In this document: piece after piece, positions 45,070 to 53,382 of the stretch
Layout of the letters: the number at the start of each line of letters is the position of its first letter
How positions within the stretch are numbered: position 1 is the first letter of the stretch
DNA from: CBDUMN01 sp965368335
Lineage (GTDB): Bacteria > Pseudomonadota > Alphaproteobacteria > Rhodospirillales > JAPHRK01
DNA: 64,000 nt
Direction of reading: 5' to 3'
NCBI GenBank assembly: GCA_965368335.1
Contig: CBDUMN010000004.1
Coordinates: forward strand, 1-64,000
Notes under the pieces: generated by a model
The model's database searches: none
Told to the model about the DNA's origin: nothing
Seen by the model: only the letters and a program-made list of their open reading frames with translations
Made by a program: the position numbers and the translations under genes

Positions 45070-46466
45070 CTATTGCCTTCCTGTTTGTCGCCCTCTTTGG
45101 CTGCATGTTCTTGGGTGTGCCCATTGCGGTCGCCTTAGGTCTATCGAGCGTAGCAACCATTCTCCTGTTTTCCGAAGACGGCCTGGCCTCAGTGGCGCTC
45201 AAAATGTTCGCCAACGCATCCGAGCACTACACCCTGCTGGCCATTCCCTTCTTCATTCTCTCTTCGGCCTTTCTTTCTACCGGCGGCGTTGCGAAACGCC
45301 TCATTCGCTTCGCCATCTCCGTGGTCGGCCACATCAAGGGCGGCCTGGCTATGGCGTCGGTTCTCGCCTGCATGTTGTTTGCCGCCGTTTCCGGCTCCTC
45401 ACCGGCCACCGTGGCGGCCATTGGCTCCATTGTCATCGTCGGCATGGTCAAGGCAGGCTATCCGAAAGCCTTCGGCGCAGGCGTCATCGCCAATGCCGGC
45501 ACACTGGGCATCCTGATCCCGCCAAGTATCGTCATGTTGGTTTATTCGGCGGCTACCGAAGAATCGGCGGCCCGTATGTTCATGGCCGGTTTCATACCGG
45601 GCATTTCCATGGGTCTCCTGCTGATGGTCGCTATTTACATCATGGCGCGCATCAAGGGTCTCCCCTCACAGCCGTTTGCCGGTCTCGGCGAAATCGCCCG
45701 GTCCTGCATATCCGCCATGGGCGGCATCATGCTCATCGTTATCGTACTGGGCTCCATTTACGGCGGTGTCGCCAGCCCGACGGAAGCTGCTGCCGTATCG
45801 GCGGTTTACGCCTTCATGATCGCCACCATGGGCTATCGGGACATGGGACCACTGGCCACAGTACCCTGGCTCAAGCAAGGTGAAAATATCGGCTCGGCAA
45901 CGGTTCGCAACCTGATACAGACCGCTTGGGCCCTGCCCAAAATGATTAACGACCCAGAAGTCCGCAAAGTAGTCATGGATGCGGCAAAGGTTTCGATCAT
46001 GCTGCTGTTCATCATCGCCAACGCGATGCTGTTCGCCCATGTATTGACCACCGAGCGCATCCCCCACCACATTGCAGAAGCTATCGTCGGCTGGGGTCTG
46101 CCTGCATGGGGCTTCCTAATTGTGATGAACCTGCTGCTGCTGGCCGCAGGGAACTTCATGGAGCCTTCCGCAATCATTCTGATCATGGCGCCGATCCTCT
46201 TCCCCATCGCGGTCAAGCTCGGCATCGATCCCATCCACCTGGGCATCATCATGGTGGTCAATATGGAAATCGGCATGATCACGCCGCCTGTGGGCTTGAA
46301 CCTCTTCGTTACGGCGGGCATCACCGGCGAGTCTATCGGCTGGGCCATCAAGGCGGCCTTACCTTGGCTGTCGCTGCTGCTGATCTTCCTGGTGCTCATC
46401 ACCTATATTCCACAGATCAGCCTGTTCCTGCCGGAATTCATCGATGAGATGCAAGGCTACAAGTAG
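45066..46466 (+). CDS. dctM: TRAP transporter large permease DctM
   Basis: 466 residues, 11-12 membrane helices with two re-entrant hairpins typical of the ion-transporter superfamily (GSSPATVAAIGSIVIVGMVKAGYPK, then GTLGILIPPSIVM and later NMEIGMITPPVGLNLFV). It carries the Na+-driven substrate route. A cytoplasmic stretch of about 70 residues between the halves (250-320) is longer than in many DctM proteins. Last gene of the operon, followed by a terminator. Confidence 0.95.
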   Translation: MTIAFLFVALFGCMFLGVPIAVALGLSSVATILLFSEDGLASVALKMFANASEHYTLLAIPFFILSSAFLSTGGVAKRLIRFAISVVGHIKGGLAMASVLACMLFAAVSGSSPATVAAIGSIVIVGMVKAGYPKAFGAGVIANAGTLGILIPPSIVMLVYSAATEESAARMFMAGFIPGISMGLLLMVAIYIMARIKGLPSQPFAGLGEIARSCISAMGGIMLIVIVLGSIYGGVASPTEAAAVSAVYAFMIATMGYRDMGPLATVPWLKQGENIGSATVRNLIQTAWALPKMINDPEVRKVVMDAAKVSIMLLFIIANAMLFAHVLTTERIPHHIAEAIVGWGLPAWGFLIVMNLLLLAAGNFMEPSAIILIMAPILFPIAVKLGIDPIHLGIIMVVNMEIGMITPPVGLNLFVTAGITGESIGWAIKAALPWLSLLLIFLVLITYIPQISLFLPEFIDEMQGYK

Positions 46467-46499
46467 TCCCAAAACCGTCAAACTTTGACGCCTGACACT

Positions 46500-46536
46500 A
46501 GGCCGCTTCGGAAAACCCGAAGCGGCCTCTTTTTTG
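46500..46536 (+). terminator. Rho-independent terminator of dctPQM
   Basis: AGGCCGCTTCGG and CCGAAGCGGCCT form a perfect 12-base stem with a five-base loop, followed by CTTTTTT. It lies 33 bases after the dctM stop. Confidence 0.92.
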
Positions 46537-46586
46537 CCCGAATACATGGCTCTGTGGTAATGGGGTAAGAGAGAGATACCCCCGGC

Positions 46587-47213
46587 TTATGCCGTTAGCA
46601 ATTCTGGGGTTTCGCAGCCTTGGGCGCGGAAATTTTGTATTTTATGCCGCTGGACCCCAAGCGCCGCCATCTCTTCTTTTAAGGTTTGCAAAGCAGCCTC
46701 GGTAAGCAAGGCCGGATGAACCGTCGTTCGTATTTCATAGGAAACACCCGCTTCAAGCAGCATGAGAAGACTTTTCCTCGCCTTACGCTCACTTCCTGGC
46801 GTTTTCGTCAACTCATCATAACCACCAAACGGCGCTTTAACATCAAAACCGACCCAATCGACCAATGGCAGAACCCGCTTTAAGGTGTCCGGATAGGGCC
46901 CCGCAGTATGCAGCCCTACCGAAAACCCAAGGTCACGGACAACCTTCATGGCGGCAGGCAAATCTCGCTGCAAGGTCGGCTCACCGCCTGAAAAAACCAC
47001 CGCATCAAGCAGTCCACGGCGACGCTTCAGAAAAACCTCAATCTCCGGCCAGGACAAAACCGTCGGAGTTGCGGCTTCAAGCAGATGCGGATTGTGGCAG
47101 TAAGGGCAGCGCCAAGGACAACCCTGAAGAAACACCGTGGCAGCAAGCTTACCCGGCCAATCACAAGACGACCACCGGGCAAACCCTCCAATCCTTAGTT
47201 CAATTTCACTCAC
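46587..47213 (-). CDS. nrdG: Anaerobic ribonucleotide reductase activating enzyme NrdG
   Basis: 208 residues from GTG 47213, which overlaps the end of the upstream small ORF and places the start just before the conserved ELRIGGFARWSS; GTG 47252 gives a 13-residue longer version. Radical SAM cluster motif CPWRCPYC with following HNPHLL, then FSGGEPTLQ and a short barrel. It forms the glycyl radical on NrdD using S-adenosylmethionine. Third gene of the operon. Confidence 0.92.
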   Translation of the reverse strand: MSEIELRIGGFARWSSCDWPGKLAATVFLQGCPWRCPYCHNPHLLEAATPTVLSWPEIEVFLKRRRGLLDAVVFSGGEPTLQRDLPAAMKVVRDLGFSVGLHTAGPYPDTLKRVLPLVDWVGFDVKAPFGGYDELTKTPGSERKARKSLLMLLEAGVSYEIRTTVHPALLTEAALQTLKEEMAALGVQRHKIQNFRAQGCETPELLTA

Positions 47214-47376
47214 CGTCGGATTCGTTAAAATAAACCCGTTCGTGAAACTCACCCTGTTTTCCCCGGTTAAAGGAACTCATGGGGCGGTGATAGCCCATGA
47301 CACGGGTCCAGACCTCACAAGGCTGCCGCTCATCGTTGCTGAGTTCGATCTGAGTTTCAGGTAAAATATGGTTCAT
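47206..47376 (-). CDS. Separate glycyl-radical domain polypeptide of NrdD
   Basis: 56 residues from ATG 47376. The sequence CEVWTRVMGYHRPMSSFN with following RGKQGEF is the C-terminal glycyl-radical loop of class III ribonucleotide reductase, with the radical Gly at residue 28 in RVMGY. It begins six bases after the nrdD stop, in the same frame, so only the TAA at 47383-47385 separates it from NrdD. An AAGGAG that forms the last codons of nrdD lies nine bases before the ATG, a good internal ribosome site. Probably acts in trans with NrdD, like GrcA with pyruvate formate-lyase; suppression of the stop is the alternative. Confidence 0.85.
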   Translation of the reverse strand: MNHILPETQIELSNDERQPCEVWTRVMGYHRPMSSFNRGKQGEFHERVYFNESDGE

Positions 47377-47382
47377 GCGGAA

Positions 47383-49461
47383 TTACTCCTTTTCCTGATT
47401 GGTCAATTCACGGCGTTTTTTTGCCAGGATTTCTTCATCGCAAAGGGGACAGAATTCATGCTCACCCGCGATATATCCGTGGGTTGGGCAAATAGAGAAG
47501 GTCGGCGTTACCGTGATATAGGGCAGCCTGAAACGTTCCAGCGAACGGCGCACCAACTGTTTGCAGGCCTCCGTATCGGAAATACGTTCACCCATGTAGA
47601 GATGAAGGACGGTGCCGCCGGTATATTTGGTTTGCAGTTCTTCCTGGCGTTCCAGAGCCTCGAAAGGATCATCGGTAAAGCCGACCGGAAGCTGCGAAGA
47701 ATTGGTGTAGTAAGGATACTGCTCACTGCCCGCCTGCAAAATTTCAGGAAAACGCTTACGGTCTTCGCGAGCGAAACGATAGGTGGTGCCTTCTGCCGGG
47801 GTAGCCTCAAGATTGTACATATGGCCGGTTTCCTCCTGAAACTCGGTCATTCTCTTACGCACATGATCAAGCAGACGCACTGCGAAATCATGCCCCCAGT
47901 TGCTGGTGATATCCACGGAATCGGCGGTAAAATTGCGGATCATCTCATTGATGCCGTTAACGCCGAGCGTCGAGAAGTGATTGCGCAAGGTCCCTAGGTA
48001 GCGTTTGGTATAGGGAAACAGGCCGGCATCGATATGCCGCTCAATCACCTTGCGTTTGATCTCCAGGCTATTTCGCCCAAGCTCCAACAGATAGTCAAGC
48101 CGCTCGAACAGCCCTTCCTCGTCGCCCCGATAAAGGTAGCCCAACCGAGCGCAGTTGATTGTCACGACACCCAACGATCCTGTCTGTTCGGCGCTACCGA
48201 ACAGGCCATTGCCACGCTTGAGCAACTCAGTCAGGTCCAGTTGCAGGCGACAACACATGGAGCGCACCATATTGGGTTTCAGCTCCGAATTGACAAAATT
48301 CTGAAAATACGGCAACCCGTATTTAGCCGTCATCTCAAACAGCATTTCACTGTTCGGCCCATCCCAAGGAAAATCGGGCGTAATGTTGTATGTAGGGATG
48401 GGAAAGGTAAACACCCGCCCCTTGGCGTCTCCCTTGGTCATGACCTCGATATAGGCCCGATTGATCATGTCCATTTCTTGCTGAAGATCACCATAGGTGA
48501 ACGACATTTCCTCGCTGCCGATCACCGGAACGTCTTCCATCAGATCTTCAGGGCAAGTCCAATCGAAGGTTAGGTTGGTAAACGGAGTCTGGGTTCCCCA
48601 GCGTGATGGAACATTTAGATTGTAGACCAATTCCTGAATGTACTGCAGCACCTGCTCGTAGCTGAGATTATCTTTACGAACAAAGGGCGCCATATAGGTA
48701 TCGAACGAACTGAAGGCCTGAGCTCCGGCCCATTCATTCTGTAAGGTTCCAAGAAAATTGACGATCTGCCCGACGGCGCTCGACATATGCTTCGGCGGCC
48801 CGGCCTCAACCTTGCCCGGCACTCCGTTCAGTCCCTCATTAAGCAAGGTGCGTAGAGACCACCCAGCGCAATAGCCCGCCAGCATGTCCAGATCGTGAAT
48901 GTGAAGATCGCCCGCACGGTGCGCCAACCCGATTTCGGGCGGGTAAACATGCGACAGCCAGTAATTGGCGACCACCTTGCCCGAGACATTGAGAATCAGA
49001 CCGCCGAGCGAATAACCTTGATTGGCGTTGGCGTTAATCCGCCAGTCCACCCTGTCGAGGTATTCGTTGATCGAGCTTTCCACATCGACCAACGTCTTAC
49101 TGTCTTCCCGGAGGCGGGAATGCTGCTCTCGATAGACGATATAGGCCCGCGCCGTCGCCAGATGGTTAGCCGAAATGAGCACCTGCTCGACCACGTCCTG
49201 AATTTGTTCGATCTGGGCGGCGCGGCCAGGAAACCGGTGAGACAGAACCTTGACCGTCTGGATGGTCAGCAATTCCGCTTCATGCACATCAAACTCGACG
49301 CTCGCCTTGCCCGCCCGCTCAATAGCAAAACGAATTTTCTCATGATCGAACGGCACCGCAGTTCCATCGCGTCGAACAACACCGCTAGGAAAAGCCGATA
49401 CAGATAAATCGGATTGAATTGGGCGACTGTTTTGCTCAGCCGCATCAGCGAGTAACGTCAT
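47383..49461 (-). CDS. nrdD: Anaerobic ribonucleoside-triphosphate reductase NrdD, lacking its glycyl-radical domain
   Basis: 692 residues from ATG 49461 (GGGGGGA upstream); a longer in-frame reading extends into the riboswitch leader and is not credible. An N-terminal ATP-cone (about 28-110) is followed by the barrel with catalytic Cys in RSMCCRLQLD and GSLGVVTINCARLGY. The zinc-type CPTHGYIAGEHEFCPLC ends the protein, about 20 residues before TAA. The glycyl radical loop that should follow is in the next ORF. It reduces NTPs to dNTPs without oxygen. A cobalamin riboswitch precedes it. Confidence 0.94.
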   Translation of the reverse strand: MTLLADAAEQNSRPIQSDLSVSAFPSGVVRRDGTAVPFDHEKIRFAIERAGKASVEFDVHEAELLTIQTVKVLSHRFPGRAAQIEQIQDVVEQVLISANHLATARAYIVYREQHSRLREDSKTLVDVESSINEYLDRVDWRINANANQGYSLGGLILNVSGKVVANYWLSHVYPPEIGLAHRAGDLHIHDLDMLAGYCAGWSLRTLLNEGLNGVPGKVEAGPPKHMSSAVGQIVNFLGTLQNEWAGAQAFSSFDTYMAPFVRKDNLSYEQVLQYIQELVYNLNVPSRWGTQTPFTNLTFDWTCPEDLMEDVPVIGSEEMSFTYGDLQQEMDMINRAYIEVMTKGDAKGRVFTFPIPTYNITPDFPWDGPNSEMLFEMTAKYGLPYFQNFVNSELKPNMVRSMCCRLQLDLTELLKRGNGLFGSAEQTGSLGVVTINCARLGYLYRGDEEGLFERLDYLLELGRNSLEIKRKVIERHIDAGLFPYTKRYLGTLRNHFSTLGVNGINEMIRNFTADSVDITSNWGHDFAVRLLDHVRKRMTEFQEETGHMYNLEATPAEGTTYRFAREDRKRFPEILQAGSEQYPYYTNSSQLPVGFTDDPFEALERQEELQTKYTGGTVLHLYMGERISDTEACKQLVRRSLERFRLPYITVTPTFSICPTHGYIAGEHEFCPLCDEEILAKKRRELTNQEKE

Positions 49462-49587
49462 GGGTCCCCCCGTTGGTTGTGCCGAACGGAGGACGAAGAC
49501 ATTGATTTCGGGAAACAGGCTCAAAAGGCCACAACGCGAAACAATGACCTTCCGGAGCACCCCGCCCGAAGACATCAAAAACTTGTC

Positions 49588-49756
49588 CTCGGCAGGTCTC
49601 CTGGCTCACGGGTCAAAGCGTCTGCCTGGCCTTCCCGGCGTCCCTAAAGACACCAGTGGCCCACTTTGGCAGCCGCTCACCGCTTACAGTTGCGGGGGCA
49701 GCTCCGGACTTGCCGCGCATGGCAGCGCACCGGATTCCCTCTTAGCCCTACATTTT
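49588..49756 (-). promoter_or_regulatory. Cobalamin riboswitch controlling nrdD
   Basis: Reading the minus strand: GGGAATCCGGTG, then GCTGCCCCCGCAACTGTAAG, GGCCACTGG, GGGAAGGCCAGGC and finally GAGCCAGGAGACCTGCC. These are the conserved blocks of the B12 riboswitch in the right order. It ends about 125 bases before the nrdD start. Adenosylcobalamin binding normally turns such genes off; here it would switch off the B12-independent reductase when B12 allows a class II enzyme to work. Confidence 0.95.
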
Positions 49757-49834
49757 GTGGAATGCAAGGGCCGTGGACACAACAAATTGATAACAAGCTC
49801 CCCCTTTTGTCAAGCGTCTTTTTCCAGTCGCCCC

Positions 49835-51352
49835 CTACTCCGCCAATTCATCACGCATGACACGCTTGAGAGTTTTGCCCGCCGCACTACGGGGGAAGTC
49901 ATCCATGATCAGCACTTGGCTGACTCGTTGGAACTTGGCTTCAACATTGGCGTTGATCCACTCCTGCAGTTCTTCAGGATTAGTGGTGTGACCGTCCTTA
50001 AGGATCACGGCGGCTACCGGGGTTTCGCCCCATTTAGCCGAGGGCAGACCGAACACGGCTACTTCCAGAATGGCCGGATGTTGAGCGGCGGTTTCCTCAA
50101 TATCCTTGGGGTATACGTTGACGCCGCCCGAAATGATCATATCTTTCTTGCGATCAACCAGGAACAGAAAACCCTCTTCATCCATGTATCCCACATCACC
50201 AGTGAACAGCCAGCCGTCCTTGACCGCGCCTTCGGTGAGGTCGGAACGTTTGTAGTAGCCCGGCATCATGGTCGGGCCGCGCCCAACAATTTCACCCACC
50301 TCGCCCGGTGCCAGATCGTTACCGTCATCGTCGCAGATACGCATCTCAAAAAACGGCGTACAAGCTCCTACCGAGCCTTGTTTGCGTTTGGCGTCCAGTT
50401 TGTCGAGGATGGTGAGGAATCCTTCGGTCAGGCCGTAGAGCTCGTAGAACACGCCGGGCAACAACTTCTCCAGGCGCTGCTTATGCTCAAGCAGCAAAGG
50501 CGCACCTAAAGACAGAACCATTTCCAGGCTTTGAAGTTTCTCCCGCGTCGCTTCTGGGTGGTTCAGCAGGGCGATGATCTGAGCTGGGACCATCATGATG
50601 TGGCTCACCTTCTCACGTTCGATGGTCTTGATCACCTCATCGATATCGAAGGCTTTGTGGAGAATATAGGTCGCCCCGTTGAAAAACGTCGGCATGAGGG
50701 TGACGAAAGCGCCGTTGAAAATCACCGCGCCGGTATGCAGCGTCACGCTTTCAGGCGTGAAGCGAAAGGCCTGACTGAACAGCGAACAATACATGGCCCG
50801 CACATAGTGGGTATGGACGATACCCTTGGGTTCACCGGTGGTGCCGCTGGAATAGATGATGTTGTAAACGTCCTGGTCGGAAAGCCCGATATCGGGCGGT
50901 TCACTCTCTGATGCGCTCTCAACCAGATCGGCGTAGCGCCTGAAATTGGGTCGGCCGGAACCATCGACAATGATGTAATTTTCTTTAGCGATCTCCAGAT
51001 CGTCCTGCACCGCTTCGACCAATGGCGCATAAGATTCAACGGTCAGCACCATCACCGTATCGGCATTGCGTAACAGATTGGCTAACCCCTTGGGCTGCAA
51101 AAGCGGACTCATGGGCACCACTACAGCGCCCATTTTTCCGAGCGCCCAATAGAGCGTCAAAAGCTCCAGGCAATTGGGCAGTACGGTAGCGATTTTCTGA
51201 TCCTTTTTGACACCGGCGGCGATCAAGGCGTTGGCCAATTGGTTGACCCGGCCATTAAAGGTTTTGTAGTCAAGCCGCTCATCGCCGAAGATCACCCCGG
51301 TATGATCGGAGCGATACTGAGCTTGGCGGGTCATGATGCTGCCGATGTTCAT
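49835..51352 (-). CDS. Acyl-CoA synthetase, AMP-binding (class I adenylate-forming)
   Basis: 505 residues. Adenylation motifs: IIYSSGTTGEPKGIVHTH, the YGLTEGF block, GWLFTGDVGYMDEEGFLF with DRKKDMIISGG, and the C-terminal Lys in PRSAAGKTLKR. It activates a carboxylate to the CoA thioester; medium-chain fatty acids or aromatic acids are both possible. The enoyl-CoA hydratase gene is 15 bases upstream, so they form an operon for acyl-CoA breakdown. Confidence 0.9.
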   Translation of the reverse strand: MNIGSIMTRQAQYRSDHTGVIFGDERLDYKTFNGRVNQLANALIAAGVKKDQKIATVLPNCLELLTLYWALGKMGAVVVPMSPLLQPKGLANLLRNADTVMVLTVESYAPLVEAVQDDLEIAKENYIIVDGSGRPNFRRYADLVESASESEPPDIGLSDQDVYNIIYSSGTTGEPKGIVHTHYVRAMYCSLFSQAFRFTPESVTLHTGAVIFNGAFVTLMPTFFNGATYILHKAFDIDEVIKTIEREKVSHIMMVPAQIIALLNHPEATREKLQSLEMVLSLGAPLLLEHKQRLEKLLPGVFYELYGLTEGFLTILDKLDAKRKQGSVGACTPFFEMRICDDDGNDLAPGEVGEIVGRGPTMMPGYYKRSDLTEGAVKDGWLFTGDVGYMDEEGFLFLVDRKKDMIISGGVNVYPKDIEETAAQHPAILEVAVFGLPSAKWGETPVAAVILKDGHTTNPEELQEWINANVEAKFQRVSQVLIMDDFPRSAAGKTLKRVMRDELAE

Positions 51353-51367
51353 GGGGGTGTCTCCCGA

Positions 51368-52147
51368 TTATTCACCTTTGAATTCAGGTTTCCGCTTATT
51401 GAGGAAGGCGTCTACCCCCTCTTTAAAATCCGCCGTATCAAAATAGAAATAGCTCTTTTCAGCCTGTTCGACCGGCAATTCGGCGGGTGTCGTCTGCTGG
51501 CGAATAAAGGCCTTGTGCCATCTTGCCGTCAAAGGCGCGCCTTCGGCAATTCGCCGGGCCGTACCATAGGCCTCAGCCTCGACATCATCGACGGCGACCA
51601 CACGGCCGACCAGCCCTTTTGCGTAGGCCTCCTCGGCTTTATAGACCCGACCTTCAAGCAGAATTTCGTTCATCGTCGCCGGTCCGCAAATTCGCATGAT
51701 GCTTTCAATTTCCGGGCTCGGCATAGCGAGACCTAGAAACTTGATCGGCGCACCGAATCGGGCGTTGTCGCCTGCCACTCGAATATCGCACTGGGTCGCG
51801 ATTTGCAGCCCGCCTCCCATGCAGGCTCCTTTAATCAGCGCAACAGTGGGAACGGGACAGAAATAGATCGCCTCCAGAGCCTCTCGGAGCAACTGGTCGT
51901 AGGCCCGGGCTTGGTCCGGGTTGGCCCGTTCGGCCTCAAATTCGGAAATGTCGGCTCCAGCGGCAAAAGCTTCATCGCCCGCCCCGCGCAACACAATACA
52001 ACGCAGGTGCTCATCGTCGGACAGATCGCGGAAGACATCCCGCAATCCCACCCACATGGCCTTATTGAGCGCATTGCGCTTGGCCGGATTATTCAGGGTC
52101 ACGGTGGCGATATCGCCGTCGCGGTCAACCAGGATGGGATCGGACAT
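51368..52147 (-). CDS. Enoyl-CoA hydratase/isomerase
   Basis: 259 residues from ATG 52147 (AAGGA eight bases upstream); the longer reading to 52201 has no ribosome site. Crotonase fold with AFAAGADISEFEAERANPDQ and IKGACMGGGLQIATQCDIRV, followed by FGAPIKFLGL. Substrate not known, but the pairing with an acyl-CoA synthetase suggests beta-oxidation-like breakdown. Confidence 0.9.
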   Translation of the reverse strand: MSDPILVDRDGDIATVTLNNPAKRNALNKAMWVGLRDVFRDLSDDEHLRCIVLRGAGDEAFAAGADISEFEAERANPDQARAYDQLLREALEAIYFCPVPTVALIKGACMGGGLQIATQCDIRVAGDNARFGAPIKFLGLAMPSPEIESIMRICGPATMNEILLEGRVYKAEEAYAKGLVGRVVAVDDVEAEAYGTARRIAEGAPLTARWHKAFIRQQTTPAELPVEQAEKSYFYFDTADFKEGVDAFLNKRKPEFKGE

Positions 52148-52239
52148 AAAAGGTTCCTTCTGGACGCAAAAGGGGATTAAGGACAATATTGGAATAGGCA
52201 AAGATCATAATCATTGAAAATAACGGCTCAAGAGGTTCC

Positions 52240-52554
52240 ATGACGCTGAAAGCTGAATTCCACGTCGGACAGGTGGTCCACCACACAATCTTCGGCTACC
52301 GGGGCGTCGTTATCGACGTCGACCCCTATTTCAACGGATCCGACGACTGGTACTCAACCATGGCCAAGTCGAAACCGCCCAAGGATCGTCCCTGGTATCA
52401 CGTTCTGGTGGATGAGGCGGACTACCGCACTTATGTGGCCGAACGCAATCTTGAGCCCGATCAGATCGGCGGACCGGTACAACACCCAGACCTGGGCGAC
52501 TATTTCGACAAGTTGGAAGAAGGCGGCTACAAGCCTCTAAGCCGATCCAACTGA
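52240..52554 (+). CDS. hspQ: Heat shock protein HspQ
   Basis: 104 residues with FHVGQVVHHTIFGYRGVVIDVDP and RPWYHVLVDEADYRTYVAERNL, the typical HspQ (YccV-like) beta-barrel. HspQ binds hemimethylated DNA in vitro and stimulates Lon protease in enterobacteria. It is transcribed alone, divergent from the hydratase gene. Confidence 0.92.
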   Translation: MTLKAEFHVGQVVHHTIFGYRGVVIDVDPYFNGSDDWYSTMAKSKPPKDRPWYHVLVDEADYRTYVAERNLEPDQIGGPVQHPDLGDYFDKLEEGGYKPLSRSN

Positions 52555-52656
52555 GCTCAAATCGATATTATCCCCATCCCTGACATGACAAGGGCTAAAA
52601 CGCCTGTTAAATAGAGTGCGTTTTTCAATTCCAGGAAGCCTTTGGAGACCGACCCC

Positions 52657-53349
52657 ATGCCCAACGTTTCGCGTTCGCCCGAGCAAAAGGAAGCCGGACT
52701 GCTGACCGCCAAGATCCTCTGGGAAATCGAAGCCGTAAATTTCCGCCCTGAGGAGCCCTACATGCTCACCGCCGGTTGGGCGAGCCCGGTTTACATCGAT
52801 TGCCGGAAAATCATCTCATTTGTTCAGGCACGCCGTAAAATCATCGAAATGGCCGTCGCCAACACTCAGCGCGAAGAAGGTTTCGAGGCCGTCGACTCGG
52901 TGGCTGGCGGAGAAACGGCGGGCATTCCCTACGCTGCCTGGATGGCTGAAGCCATGGACCTTCCCATGCAATACATCCGCAAGAAACCCAAGGGGTTCGG
53001 CCGCAACGCCCAGATTGAAGGCGATCTCAAACCCGGCAGCCGGGTGCTTCTGGTCGAAGACTTAGCCACAGACGGCGGGTCCAAGATCAACTTTATCAAT
53101 GCATTGCGCACCGCAGGCGCGACGGTTTCCGATTGCTTCGTGGTCTTTTTTTACGGCGTCTTTCCCGGCGCGCTGAAAGCCTTGGAAGATGAAGGCGTGA
53201 CGCTCCATTACCTCGCCAACTGGTGGGATGTTCTGGAAATCGCCGAAAAGGAAAAGCTTTTCCCGCAAGAATCGTTGGATGCCGTACGCGATTTTCTCAA
53301 CGACCCCATCGGCTGGTCCGCCGCACACGGCGGCAAAGGAGCCGATTAA
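52657..53349 (+). CDS. pyrE: Orotate phosphoribosyltransferase-like protein
   Basis: 230 residues from ATG 52657 (GGAGA upstream); ATG 52642 would add five residues. The PRPP-binding signature VLLVEDLATDGGS (about 132-144) and IRKKPKGFGRNAQIEG are those of orotate phosphoribosyltransferase. It makes orotidine 5'-phosphate in pyrimidine synthesis. No other pyr gene is nearby. Confidence 0.9.
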   Translation: MPNVSRSPEQKEAGLLTAKILWEIEAVNFRPEEPYMLTAGWASPVYIDCRKIISFVQARRKIIEMAVANTQREEGFEAVDSVAGGETAGIPYAAWMAEAMDLPMQYIRKKPKGFGRNAQIEGDLKPGSRVLLVEDLATDGGSKINFINALRTAGATVSDCFVVFFYGVFPGALKALEDEGVTLHYLANWWDVLEIAEKEKLFPQESLDAVRDFLNDPIGWSAAHGGKGAD

Positions 53350-53382
53350 AATCTAAAACCCCGGTTAGGAGGCCATCCCCCC

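Noticed and set aside
49462..49578. Extended N-terminus of NrdD (start at 49578)
   Set aside because: The extra 39 residues are encoded by the riboswitch leader and resemble no NrdD; ATG 49461 with a G-rich ribosome site is better.
49460..50509. 349-codon plus-strand ORF across the riboswitch and acyl-CoA synthetase end
   Set aside because: Antisense to nrdD leader, riboswitch and the synthetase gene; no motif of its own.
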